DNA of 29,792 nucleotides from a virus. Location of the stretch: positions 1-29,792 of the IMG/VR virus record IMGVR_UViG_3300025828_003868; one strand, given 5' to 3'. Shown piece after piece: positions 7,216-14,446 of this stretch. Within the stretch, counting starts at the first letter, position 1. Every line of letters starts with the position of its first letter. The notes below the pieces were generated by a model that was given only the letters and a program-made list of their open reading frames with translations, was not told the DNA's origin and did no database searches. A program made the position numbers and the translations under genes.

Positions 7216-8958
7216 TTAAAAATCACCGCTTAAGACTTCTTTTTGGCTTGACCAGTAATCTACAATGGTTATACCAAGAGTAACAGCACGCTTATATTTA
7301 GAAGAGGTTGTATCTCCTCCAGTAATAAGTGCGTAACAATCTTTAGTGACTGTTGAAGTTACTTTGAAGCCTTTGCTTTCGAGACGATCTGCAAGATCAC
7401 CACGAGTCATATCCAGCTTTCCTGTAATACATACTTTTCGAGCAGGCGTTCCTACTATTTCTTCAACCGTGACATTCTGTTCTAGTTGAAGAGGTAAGGT
7501 TGTTACCCACTCTTCATTTTCGTCGAGCCAAGATAGAACTGAATCAACAGTTGAAGGGCCAATACCTTTTATTTCTGTGGTTTCAATATCTCTTAGATTT
7601 CTGAATGCTGGAATCTTGCTAATAATCAGTTTAGCGGCAGATTTACCAACCCCAGGGATGCCAAGGGAAGCAAGAACAATATCATAAGGTTTGGTTTTTG
7701 TTCTTTCGATCTCAGCTTCGACTTTAGCGCCGTTAGCGCCAAGTTTAGACCAGTTTTGATCATCATAGATGTCAACTGGATGCGTTAGTCCCATCTTCTG
7801 AACAGAAGCTGGACCTAATCCTTTGATATCAATAGTCTTGATAAAGTGTTCCAAAACTTTTGATGTGTTAATATTATTACGATCTGCGACCACCAGTCTA
7901 GGACCATCTCGCTTTGTTTGCATACCAATGGTCTGTTCTGCGTGGTTTTGGGTAATCTTAATTCTGTGCTCAGAGTGTTGGACAACGCCTATAAATTTTG
8001 GTATAACACCACCAGCACGTTCGATTTGAATTAGATCACCTAGCCCAAGATCGTGTTCTTCTATAATGCCTATATTATGTAGAGTGACACGCGAAATGGT
8101 GGCGTCATCGAGCACTACTGGCTCGACAACGCCTGTGGGATTCACAGTTCCAGTTCGACCAACTACCCATAAGACGTCTTGTAGTGTAGTGATTGCAGTC
8201 TCAGTCATGCGCTGTTTGAGAGCCACAGCAAATCGCGGATACTTTGAAGTATATCCAAGTTGCTGTGATTTAGCATATGAGTTGCAACGATACACTACAC
8301 CGTCTTTAGGGTATTCCCAAGCGCGGTCTTCAAGCACTGTAAAGAATCCCATCCCTTTTAAAACTTTCATACGAGGCAAGTAGTCCATATCGACTCCAAG
8401 CCAATCATGTGCGATAAAATTAATATTTCTGTCTTTGAACTCATACGCAGATTTTAAGCCTAGTGCGCCTGAGACATAATTTCTAAAATTTTCAACTTCA
8501 TTATCTGTCACACACTCACCATTAACAACAACTTCATCGAATTGTGTATCGATTCGATGAGGAACATTTTTAATCCACTCTGCGAGATATGTTACATCTT
8601 CTCCCTGCTCTCCATTACCACGTGTGATAGCGAGCCTAAGCTTACCGCCACGATAAACGAGTGTAAGATTTGAACCATCAATTTTAGGAAGTTTGACATC
8701 CATCCAAGATTCAACTTCTTCTTCACCTTCATAGATTTTACGAAGAGAATAGAGTTTGTGAGGGTGTGTGATTTTTCCAGCAGAACCGCCTACACGAAGA
8801 GTTGGGGAGTCATAGTCTCTCCAGCCTTGTGCTTTTTCCATTGCTTCAAGCTTATCATACAACTGATCATATTCCCCATCTGAAAGAGTGGGGGCTGACA
8901 AATCATAGTAAGCTTGATTATGTGTTTGGATAATTGTTTTGAGTTCTTTGTAATTCAT
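7216..8958 (-). CDS. ligA: NAD-dependent DNA ligase lacking the zinc-finger cysteines
   Basis: This 580-residue protein seals nicks using NAD. Domain Ia is seen at 17-37 (YYDLSAPTLSDGEYDQLYDKL). The adenylation lysine is K92 in PKIDG, and TRGNGEQGEDVT (112-123) is the next hallmark. The OB-fold motif is GRTGTVNPTGVVEPV (267-281) followed by ISRVTLHN. Helix-hairpin-helix repeats occur around 378-390, 433-447 and 463-477, and a BRCT domain at about 506-575 (VCITGKLDM). In bacterial LigA (about 670 residues) four cysteines bind zinc between the OB fold and the helical repeats. Here residues 325-365 contain none, so the zinc finger has degenerated. No clear Shine-Dalgarno sequence precedes the ATG at 8958, and the 47-base gap upstream is very AT-rich. 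The ligase call is secure. Confidence 0.96.
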   Translation of the reverse strand: MNYKELKTIIQTHNQAYYDLSAPTLSDGEYDQLYDKLEAMEKAQGWRDYDSPTLRVGGSAGKITHPHKLYSLRKIYEGEEEVESWMDVKLPKIDGSNLTLVYRGGKLRLAITRGNGEQGEDVTYLAEWIKNVPHRIDTQFDEVVVNGECVTDNEVENFRNYVSGALGLKSAYEFKDRNINFIAHDWLGVDMDYLPRMKVLKGMGFFTVLEDRAWEYPKDGVVYRCNSYAKSQQLGYTSKYPRFAVALKQRMTETAITTLQDVLWVVGRTGTVNPTGVVEPVVLDDATISRVTLHNIGIIEEHDLGLGDLIQIERAGGVIPKFIGVVQHSEHRIKITQNHAEQTIGMQTKRDGPRLVVADRNNINTSKVLEHFIKTIDIKGLGPASVQKMGLTHPVDIYDDQNWSKLGANGAKVEAEIERTKTKPYDIVLASLGIPGVGKSAAKLIISKIPAFRNLRDIETTEIKGIGPSTVDSVLSWLDENEEWVTTLPLQLEQNVTVEEIVGTPARKVCITGKLDMTRGDLADRLESKGFKVTSTVTKDCYALITGGDTTSSKYKRAVTLGITIVDYWSSQKEVLSGDF

Positions 8959-9005
8959 ATATAGATAATATCTGAAAAATAAGTATTAAGAAAGAAATAA
9001 GTGAC

Positions 9006-9626
9006 TTAAGAATTGTCACACGCTTTTTTAACCAGTAAATCAAGTGGTTGTTGAGGTATAGAGTTGATATATTTAGCATTTTCATCAATCTCTAGTATTT
9101 TATTTATCATAGGGTTTTGATAATCAATTGGGAAGAACTTATTTAATGTTTCTAGGTATTCTTGCTTATATAAGTAGAGTAATTCTGTGCTAATAAACAT
9201 TTTATCAGCATATCTTATGTTTTTTATTTCTTGAAGTAGTTTATCATAGGTTTTTTCACCTCTAACTCTTTCTTCTTGCTTTTCAAGAATGTTTTTATCT
9301 CTTCCAATAATTACAAACGTAGTTTCACAATACAATCTTGCTATATTAAAGAATTCAAAATATTTTGGGATATTAGGTTGTTTGTCGTAGAAGTAAGGAC
9401 ATGAGATAGACGTGACGAAATAGTTTGATTTATCCCAATCAAAAGCATGAAGTAGATCTGGATTTTTCCAACAAAGAGAAAAAGGTTCTTCGTGATGACC
9501 TATCCAATACTTATCTAAAAGAGCACTCCACCCAAATACTTTCGGGTGAAGCGCAAATATCTTAGACCAAAGATGGTTTCCAGAACCTTGTGGTCCGGTT
9601 AAGATGAGTAGTTTTTTACTTGGCAT
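9006..9626 (-). CDS. P-loop sulfotransferase-like or nucleoside-kinase-like protein
   Basis: With the ATG at 9626 the protein has about 206 residues. It begins with a strand and a P-loop-like motif, LILTGPQGSGNHLWSKIF, followed by HP and an aromatic, His-rich segment (IGHHEEPF). FVIIGRDKN near 120 resembles the second (3'-phosphate-binding) region of sulfotransferases. The overall pattern resembles small sulfotransferase-like P-loop proteins in marine phages, but a kinase cannot be excluded. The start overlaps the symporter stop by 11 bases, so the two are translationally coupled and may act on the same process. A longer frame exists upstream, but its first residues lie inside the symporter gene and would add an unlikely hydrophobic leader. 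Substrate unknown. Confidence 0.6.
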   Translation of the reverse strand: MPSKKLLILTGPQGSGNHLWSKIFALHPKVFGWSALLDKYWIGHHEEPFSLCWKNPDLLHAFDWDKSNYFVTSISCPYFYDKQPNIPKYFEFFNIARLYCETTFVIIGRDKNILEKQEERVRGEKTYDKLLQEIKNIRYADKMFISTELLYLYKQEYLETLNKFFPIDYQNPMINKILEIDENAKYINSIPQQPLDLLVKKACDNS

Positions 9627-11052
9627 CCATTTTACTAATAACAAGAGCAAGAACAGGTGAACCAAAAATTGCGATTAAGGTTCCCATAAATGCAGTATTA
9701 GTATACCCTAATTTTCCAGCAACAAACAAGACTTCTCCTACCGTAGCTGGTACGAGAATACCCCAAAACATTCCACGTTCTGTGATCCAGTGTGGTTTTA
9801 CTAGAGAAATCATTGACGGTAGCCAAACAGCGGCTCTTAGTACTGCAAAAAACAAAAACAGATATACAAGTTGCATACCTGGGATATTAGCTACAACAAT
9901 ACCTGCAATAGCTAAAGTAATCATTCCCCATCTAGCATAGTTGATAACTGCTTGGTCATCAGTACCGCCTTTAAAGGCGTTAAAAATATCATGTCCTGTC
10001 ATATTTGCTACAGAAGCAAATTGAGAGTCAAGAATAGCAACAAGCCCAGCAAAAATCATAAAGGCAAAAAAGATGGATGCTACTGGAGGCAAAAGTGTTC
10101 CAATGACGACAGCGTTGGTAGTGCCAACCATGTTATTTGGTATACCAAGCTCTAATCCTGCGGCAAGAAATCCAAGTAATCCCATTAGAATAGGGATCAC
10201 GATAAACACAAATGACGCAATTACATATGATGGAATAATTGACTTTGTTTTAATGGAAAAGGCTCGTTGATAGAAAGAATTATCTCCCCAAGGACCTCCC
10301 ATGTGTCCAAGAAAAGCTGCGGCACCAAATCCTGTAAAAATACCCCAAGCAAAAGGAGTTCCAAAAATCTCAGCTCCTTGGCCTGTACGACCACCAATAC
10401 CTGCTACTACTACATCCCAGCCTCCTGCTGAAGAAATAGCCCAAGGTACCAGAATAACTGCTCCTGCCCAAACTACACAGATTTTGATAATCTCTGTTAC
10501 AACAGTTGCTTTTAACCCTGTTCTAAAAGAATAAAGAATTGCTACACCAGCCATTAGAAAGGTAGCAAGAGTGTAATCAATGCCAGTTAAAACTTCAACA
10601 GTTTTTGAACCAGCTAAGAGGTTGATTGCGAAAGCGCAAGTTGCCAGAATCATCATTTCTACAACAAAAAGAGTTTGAACCCTTCCAGAAAATCGTTCTT
10701 TTAAGTATCCTGAGAAGGTAAAACCTTCAGGAGCACGTTCTCTAATTTGTTTTGCAAAATAAGCAAAGGCTCCTAGTGTTAAAAAGTTTCCAAGGCAGAA
10801 CCAAAAAAGACCAACAAGACCATTTACATATGCCTGTTGTGCAGAAATAAATAGTCCTGGAGCCCAAAGCCATGCAGCAGCTACTGACAAACTACCTTGA
10901 AAAGTATTAAGCTCACGACGAGCTACTAAAAATGATGTTTTAGTATCATTGTACCCTCTTGAGAACCAGTAAGTCAGTGCAAGAGCAAAAAGCCCATAAG
11001 CACCTAAGATAGCAATCCCCATAGAAGGAGCAAAAAGAGGAAATAAATCCAT
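9616..11052 (-). CDS. Sodium:solute symporter (SSS family)
   Basis: This is a 478-residue, strongly hydrophobic inner-membrane protein with about 12-13 transmembrane segments, close to the usual length of the SSS family (PutP, PanF, Dur3 type). Family marks are an N-terminal TYWFSRGYNDTKTSFLVARR segment, the loop with DNSFYQRAFSIKTKS, and, about 330 residues in, AILDSQFASVANMTGHDIF. The last matches the SSS signature region, whose small polar residues line the sodium site. The substrate cannot be read from sequence; a small nutrient such as an amino acid, urea or carboxylate is possible. I chose ATG 11052 because GGAG lies 7 bases upstream. The longer frame would begin in the terminator. A whole nutrient transporter is an unusual phage cargo gene and suggests support of host uptake during infection. 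It is coupled to the P-loop gene at 9006-9626. Confidence 0.9.
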   Translation of the reverse strand: MDLFPLFAPSMGIAILGAYGLFALALTYWFSRGYNDTKTSFLVARRELNTFQGSLSVAAAWLWAPGLFISAQQAYVNGLVGLFWFCLGNFLTLGAFAYFAKQIRERAPEGFTFSGYLKERFSGRVQTLFVVEMMILATCAFAINLLAGSKTVEVLTGIDYTLATFLMAGVAILYSFRTGLKATVVTEIIKICVVWAGAVILVPWAISSAGGWDVVVAGIGGRTGQGAEIFGTPFAWGIFTGFGAAAFLGHMGGPWGDNSFYQRAFSIKTKSIIPSYVIASFVFIVIPILMGLLGFLAAGLELGIPNNMVGTTNAVVIGTLLPPVASIFFAFMIFAGLVAILDSQFASVANMTGHDIFNAFKGGTDDQAVINYARWGMITLAIAGIVVANIPGMQLVYLFLFFAVLRAAVWLPSMISLVKPHWITERGMFWGILVPATVGEVLFVAGKLGYTNTAFMGTLIAIFGSPVLALVISKMDAK

Positions 11053-11065
11053 TATAATTCTCCAT

Positions 11066-11096
11066 AAAAAAATCCATGCCCTTGCGAGCACGGATT
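11066..11096 (-). terminator. Intrinsic terminator directly before the symporter ribosome binding site
   Basis: On the minus strand AATCCGTGC, an 8-base loop, then GCATGGATT form a 9-bp stem with one G-U pair, followed by a run of seven Ts. The ribosome binding site GGAG of the symporter (11060-11063) begins only two bases later. A terminator so close to the translation start could end the upstream unit or act as a switch controlling the symporter. Confidence 0.75.
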
Positions 11097-11104
11097 GAAA
11101 AAGA

Positions 11105-11133
11105 TTAACGAACTTCTAAGCGAGCGTTGTTAA
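11105..11133 (-). other. Second stem-loop upstream of the terminator
   Basis: An 8-bp stem (TTAAC and AAC pairing with GTT and GTTAA, one bulged base) with a 12-base loop lies between the methyltransferase stop (11142) and the terminator. Together with the terminator it makes a 70-base structured leader before the symporter. Possible roles are an attenuator, part of a riboswitch, or a processing site. Confidence 0.5.
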
Positions 11134-11141
11134 ACTATATG

Positions 11142-11825
11142 TTATTCATATGGTTTTGACCATATAAAATAAAGTCTACCATTATTGTCGCTTTTAATAT
11201 CAAGAATGTCAACCCCAAGATAATCAGCAGAGTTAATAATAAAGTTAGTTGACCACGGATAAAATGAAATCCAACGAGATTCAGGAGCATCGTGAGATAA
11301 TCCTGGATTTACTCTAAAAAACATTTTACCATTTTTTGCAGAAAGTGACACAGTTTTTTCTAATTCAGAAAATATTTTATCAGTAGAGCCAAAGTTAATG
11401 CTTCCAAAAGCGATAATAGCATCATACTTTTCCTGTGTGATATAACTTAATATAGGAACTTTGATATCAGCACAGTCATTATAGGGATCAATACCGATAA
11501 GGTTATGGATTTTATTTTTAAATTCATTATACCCACAACCAATATCTAATACTGTCCTCGGATTGAGAGAGTTTATTTCTTGAAGAATAGCCAGACCTGA
11601 GTGTTTGTATGTTTTTGTTCTGGGTTGCCAGATTTCTGTAAAATACTTTTTTAATACTTCCTCATCAATTCTATCTACTAACTCACCAATATTAGTAAAG
11701 TTAACATCTTCAACATCTATATTGAATATGCCTCTGATAGCTTGTCTGAGTTTTTTATCGTTTCGTAGTAGTTGTGGGGATGTTTGAAACATCTCTTCAA
11801 GCTTAAAAAGAATTTTATTATTCAT
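11142..11825 (-). CDS. Class I SAM-dependent methyltransferase
   Basis: This 227-residue protein has the Rossmann SAM-binding motif VLDIGCGYNEF at about residues 91-101, an acidic strand end IGIDPY, and motif IV-like YDAIIAFGSINFG. The N-terminal 75 residues are helical and may be a substrate-recognition cap. The remainder (FFRVNPGLSHD, then WISFYPWS) is typical of small-molecule or sugar methyltransferases, but the acceptor is unknown. It lies 8 bases after the SGNH hydrolase gene and is the last gene before the terminator at 11066-11096, so the two may modify the same glycan. The methyltransferase fold is well supported; the substrate is not. Confidence 0.85.
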   Translation of the reverse strand: MNNKILFKLEEMFQTSPQLLRNDKKLRQAIRGIFNIDVEDVNFTNIGELVDRIDEEVLKKYFTEIWQPRTKTYKHSGLAILQEINSLNPRTVLDIGCGYNEFKNKIHNLIGIDPYNDCADIKVPILSYITQEKYDAIIAFGSINFGSTDKIFSELEKTVSLSAKNGKMFFRVNPGLSHDAPESRWISFYPWSTNFIINSADYLGVDILDIKSDNNGRLYFIWSKPYE

Positions 11826-11833
11826 AATATTTT

Positions 11834-12529
11834 CTATAGGTCATTATTATGTTTCCATTTATTATAAAAGTAATCTGCATATACTTTATTAATATTTTTA
11901 CTCATATGAAAGCCGTCTCGGTTTCTTTCTTCACTAGTTAGTTTACTAGTGTATGTAAAAATTCCATTATCTTCTAGAAAGGATCTTTCTACAGGATGCC
12001 AACACCAAGAAGGTAGTGCAGCTTCATATACATTTGATATACGTTGTCGCAAGAAATAGTTGAAGTTATCACGTATTTTAGGATTATCGCTATGTTTTAA
12101 AAAGTTAAAATTCTCGTCTAATCGACGATGTAAAAAACTATACATTACAAAAACATCTTGTACATCAAATATACTACAGGCTCGCTCATATACTATCCGA
12201 ATAGCATCATTACCTGCACCATCCATACCTAAGTTGATTGTTGGAATAGTAAAATACTTTGCTAATTGACTACACCAGCTGTGTTCAATAGGACCGCCTA
12301 CATTTACAGTATAACTATCGCCTAAACATATATTTATGGGTTTACCTAAAAACTGCTCATACTCTGGACCTCTAAAACCCCAACTATTAAACTTATAATC
12401 AAAATTTTGTACTGGATACGTATGCCAATCTTTTACTGTGCGGTATGCTTCCTTTGGATTATCCATTCCGCTGGTTTTAGCATTATAATTAGCTTTAGTG
12501 TAAAAATAAGTAAAATTATTGATTAGCAT
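11834..12529 (-). CDS. SGNH/GDSL-type hydrolase
   Basis: This 231-residue protein shows the nucleophile block ICLGDSYT (Ser72), a glycine/asparagine block NLGMDGAGND (99-108) that fits the G and N of the family, and RDGFH (Asp205, His208) for the rest of the triad. The family includes esterases and O-acetyl-glycan deacetylases. There is no signal peptide, so it is probably cytoplasmic or virion-associated. The region WGFRGPEYEQF just before the GDS block is common in carbohydrate-linked SGNH proteins. The neighbouring methyltransferase and the large sugar cassette make a glycan substrate plausible. The ATG at 12529 has only a weak ribosome binding site. The 71-base gap upstream is extremely AT-rich and holds no feature I can support. 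Confidence 0.8.
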   Translation of the reverse strand: MLINNFTYFYTKANYNAKTSGMDNPKEAYRTVKDWHTYPVQNFDYKFNSWGFRGPEYEQFLGKPINICLGDSYTVNVGGPIEHSWCSQLAKYFTIPTINLGMDGAGNDAIRIVYERACSIFDVQDVFVMYSFLHRRLDENFNFLKHSDNPKIRDNFNYFLRQRISNVYEAALPSWCWHPVERSFLEDNGIFTYTSKLTSEERNRDGFHMSKNINKVYADYFYNKWKHNNDL

Positions 12530-12600
12530 TTTTCAATCAAAGCAGTATAAAAAATATAACACTATTATTTTGGGGAAAATATTCAAGTTTAAAAATAATC

Positions 12601-13077
12601 TTATTTTTCGTTATCGTGTACGTAAAGTTGTAGTAAAGCGTAATGTATTACTTTTAACAAATCTTTTCTGGCATCTTCTTTTGTGCCTTTTTTACCGTAT
12701 CGGTTAGAGTATTTATCTACGTTGCCCATACAAAAACCTGTTCCATGTCCTCTGTCTATGATTACTTCAGTAGACTGAAACTTATTAGTGGAGTAATGTT
12801 GAGAGTAAGTAGAATCTATATACTCTTTAATTTCTTGAATATATTTATCTTCATTAAACTTATAATTGATATCTGACGAATGAATCTTTACTCTCTGTGT
12901 GTAAGCAGATCCGAAGGGACGTTTATAAACAGTCTTACCGTTATCTGGAGATTCAAATATATACTTTTTATCAAGCATTTGTTTGTGCTCTTCCCATTTA
13001 CTGTCTTCATACTTAGCAAGATCTTCTGTCATACGTCTTTTCATATAGTCTTCATGACTTTCGTATTTTTGTACCAT
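12601..13077 (-). CDS. DUF3310-containing phage protein (possible nucleotide-metabolism protein)
   Basis: The C-terminal part of this 158-residue protein (about 111-150) carries FCMGNVDKYSNRYGKKG followed by DARKDLLKVIHYALLQLY. This is the hallmark of DUF3310, a common phage domain also found in T7 gp1.7, which is reported to act as a nucleotide kinase. The N-terminal half is highly charged (Lys, Glu, Asp) and shows no motif I recognise. In this family the N-terminus varies while the C-terminal motif is conserved. The start has an AGGA-type ribosome binding site and lies 8 bases after the bL33-like gene. A nucleotide-pool function is inferred from the family and not proven here. Confidence 0.85.
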   Translation of the reverse strand: MVQKYESHEDYMKRRMTEDLAKYEDSKWEEHKQMLDKKYIFESPDNGKTVYKRPFGSAYTQRVKIHSSDINYKFNEDKYIQEIKEYIDSTYSQHYSTNKFQSTEVIIDRGHGTGFCMGNVDKYSNRYGKKGTKEDARKDLLKVIHYALLQLYVHDNEK

Positions 13078-13085
13078 AACATATC

Positions 13086-13289
13086 CTATTTAGAGTGCGG
13101 AGGCATTTTAGTCTCTACAAACCAGACGTGTTGTCTTAGTCCAGGATGGTATCTTCTCATCCTTAGTTTAACTCCGTTTCTGATTTGAGACATAGTTTTA
13201 GGATGGACGAAATGATAGGAAGCAGCAGAACGCTTCTCACCTTCAGGAATCATCCAAACTTTGTTCAGTCTGTTTTTCTTAGCAGCCAT
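13086..13289 (-). CDS. rpmG: Ribosomal protein bL33-like protein
   Basis: This 67-residue basic protein resembles bL33 of the large ribosomal subunit. The start (MAAKKNRLNKVWMIP) matches the N-terminal basic strand. SAASYHFVHPKT aligns with the SAGTGYFYVTKKN region. The C-terminal RRYHPGLRQHVWFVETKM aligns closely with the bL33 hallmark KYDPVVRKHVLFVEKK. There are no cysteines, so it is of the zinc-free type. Length is slightly above the usual 50-56 residues because of the insert before KLRMRRYHP and a short tail. bL33 sits near the E site of the 50S subunit. The start overlaps the upstream helix-turn-helix gene stop as TAATG. The identification is by motif reading. Together with bS21 and the tmRNA it suggests that the phage alters host ribosomes. 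Confidence 0.65.
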   Translation of the reverse strand: MAAKKNRLNKVWMIPEGEKRSAASYHFVHPKTMSQIRNGVKLRMRRYHPGLRQHVWFVETKMPPHSK

Positions 13290-13597
13290 TATCCTATCTT
13301 TTGTTTAATAGCGTTTAGAAGTTTGACAAGATTTTCTTTTTTATTAAGGTTCACACCTTCAATCTCAACTTCTAAGATGTTCTCTAGTTCACGAAGCATC
13401 ACCTTAACTGTTTGAGACTTATCGTCTTCCTCAATTACAGGTTTTTCGTAAATTTTTAATTGAACTAATTTACTTATAACACTTCTATAACCTTTTGAGA
13501 AGTATTCAGCTAATTCATGAACGTCTTTGCGTCCATCTTCAGTATAGAGCTTTATCAATTCAATTTCTTGCTCATCACTCCAAGCTTTAATACTCAT
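13289..13597 (-). CDS. Small SANT/Myb-like helix-turn-helix protein
   Basis: This 102-residue protein begins WSDEQEIELIKLYTEDGRKDVHELAEYFSKGYRSVISKLVQL when read from residue 6. That is a three-helix Myb/SANT-like DNA-binding unit with SKGYRSVISKL as the likely recognition helix, similar in plan to the repeats of the gene at 6387-7070. The second half (55-102) is a charged helix (ELENILEVEIEGVNLNKKENLVKLLNAIKQ) that could mediate pairing. It overlaps the PC4-like gene by 11 bases and the bL33-like gene by 1 base, so the three are made together. A role in phage transcription regulation or DNA organisation is plausible; no named family is claimed. Confidence 0.75.
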   Translation of the reverse strand: MSIKAWSDEQEIELIKLYTEDGRKDVHELAEYFSKGYRSVISKLVQLKIYEKPVIEEDDKSQTVKVMLRELENILEVEIEGVNLNKKENLVKLLNAIKQKIG

Positions 13598-13865
13598 AAT
13601 CGTTCTCCAATTCTAACTCTAATTGCGTATTCCAAATATATCTTTTTGCAACCGCGTCACTTGCGTCTTCTAGTAGGGGTATAAGAGAGCTTACTTCATC
13701 TGCAGGGATTGAAAATCCTGATTTAGTAGGATACCATTGGCCAGTATCTCCGTCCATTGAATATTCTCTAATGTGTAAATAAAGTTTATCTCTAAATTCA
13801 TTTATTGTAACTTTTACTGCATTACCATTGGGCTTATGAAATGCGGTACCAAAGTCTATATTCAT
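13587..13865 (-). CDS. PC4-like single-stranded-DNA-binding coactivator protein
   Basis: This 92-residue protein matches the PC4/YdbC pattern (PF02229). A beta sheet reads AVKVTINEFRDKLYLHIREY, followed by a loop with TGQWYPTKSGFSIPADEV and a helix SLIPLLEDASDAVAKR. The sequence of strand, REY, TKSG, small hydrophobic strand and amphipathic helix is the core that binds single-stranded DNA as a dimer. The acidic tail (LELELENDYEY) is also seen on many single-stranded-DNA-binding proteins. In bacteria and phages such proteins act in replication or transcription. It overlaps the upstream oxygenase gene as ATGA and the next DNA-binding gene by 11 bases. Identification is by motif reading and quite secure. 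Confidence 0.8.
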   Translation of the reverse strand: MNIDFGTAFHKPNGNAVKVTINEFRDKLYLHIREYSMDGDTGQWYPTKSGFSIPADEVSSLIPLLEDASDAVAKRYIWNTQLELELENDYEY

Positions 13866-14446
13866 ACTATTTCTATCTGATCTTTATTAATAAAGTCTTT
13901 TAACCAAGGGGTAACAGGGTATGCACTAAATACCTGTACTAAAGAGTATCTTATTTTGTCTTTGGAATTATTAATCATTCCATGGCCTACTAAATCCGGA
14001 TCAAAAATAACTGTTTCTCCAGTTTTTAGAGTTAGTTGTTCTACTTCACCATTTAACTCAAATTGATATATAAAGTTTTCGTCACTGGTTAAAGCTGTTA
14101 CAGCTCTGAGCCTAAAATCATCATTTGTCTTAGCATTGATATTGTTATCATCTGTATGAATAGGTATAATTTGCCCAGGTTCTTGTTTGTGAACTCTGAC
14201 TCTCGTAGTATCAAACTGAAAAAAATCAATCAAGGGTTTGCAAAGTGAATAGTATTTTGTGTACTTAAAATCTTGAGGATGTTCAACAGGTTTGTTTCTG
14301 TAAAAACTGTGAATATGACCGTCTACACTTTTTATAGACACAGCATCTACGTTTCCTGCTAAATCATAATCATCATGTGGTTTAAAATCTAATTTTGATA
14401 ACCACGAGTTATCAAATATCAGTTTTGTTTTAGCAATTGTAAGCAT
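13862..14446 (-). CDS. Fe(II)/2-oxoglutarate-dependent hydroxylase-like protein (Asp/Asn hydroxylase type)
   Basis: This 194-residue protein has the double-stranded beta-helix signature of Fe(II)/2OG oxygenases: H97 and D99 (IIPIHTDD), a distal H155 (DLVGHGMINN) and an Arg at 166 (KIRYSLVQV) for 2-oxoglutarate. The spacing and the segments RVRVHKQEPG and KTGETVIFDP match the aspartyl/asparaginyl beta-hydroxylase-like group. Substrate unknown; phage members could modify proteins, nucleobases or sugars. The gene overlaps the end of the large unknown gene by 17 bases and the PC4-like gene by 4. It is one of three oxygenase-like genes in the window, and a second, at 15784-16416, lies just upstream. 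Confidence 0.8.
   Translation of the reverse strand: MLTIAKTKLIFDNSWLSKLDFKPHDDYDLAGNVDAVSIKSVDGHIHSFYRNKPVEHPQDFKYTKYYSLCKPLIDFFQFDTTRVRVHKQEPGQIIPIHTDDNNINAKTNDDFRLRAVTALTSDENFIYQFELNGEVEQLTLKTGETVIFDPDLVGHGMINNSKDKIRYSLVQVFSAYPVTPWLKDFINKDQIEIV

Noticed and set aside
8959-9005. Possible promoter (TATTAT) just before the ligase start
   Set aside because: No convincing -35 box, and the boxes would overlap the end of the upstream gene's leader; evidence too weak.
9620-9940. Plus-strand open frames opposite the symporter and other genes
   Set aside because: They lie antisense to well-supported genes, lack ribosome binding sites and recognisable motifs, and all supported genes are on the minus strand.
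10301-10534. Proline/alanine-rich plus-strand frame that might look like a small protein
   Set aside because: It is the antisense reading of the symporter's Gly/Ala/Trp-rich membrane segments.
12530-12600. AT-only inverted repeat and -10-like TATACT before the SGNH gene
   Set aside because: No matching -35 at proper spacing and no G-C stem; chance is likely in this very AT-rich gap.
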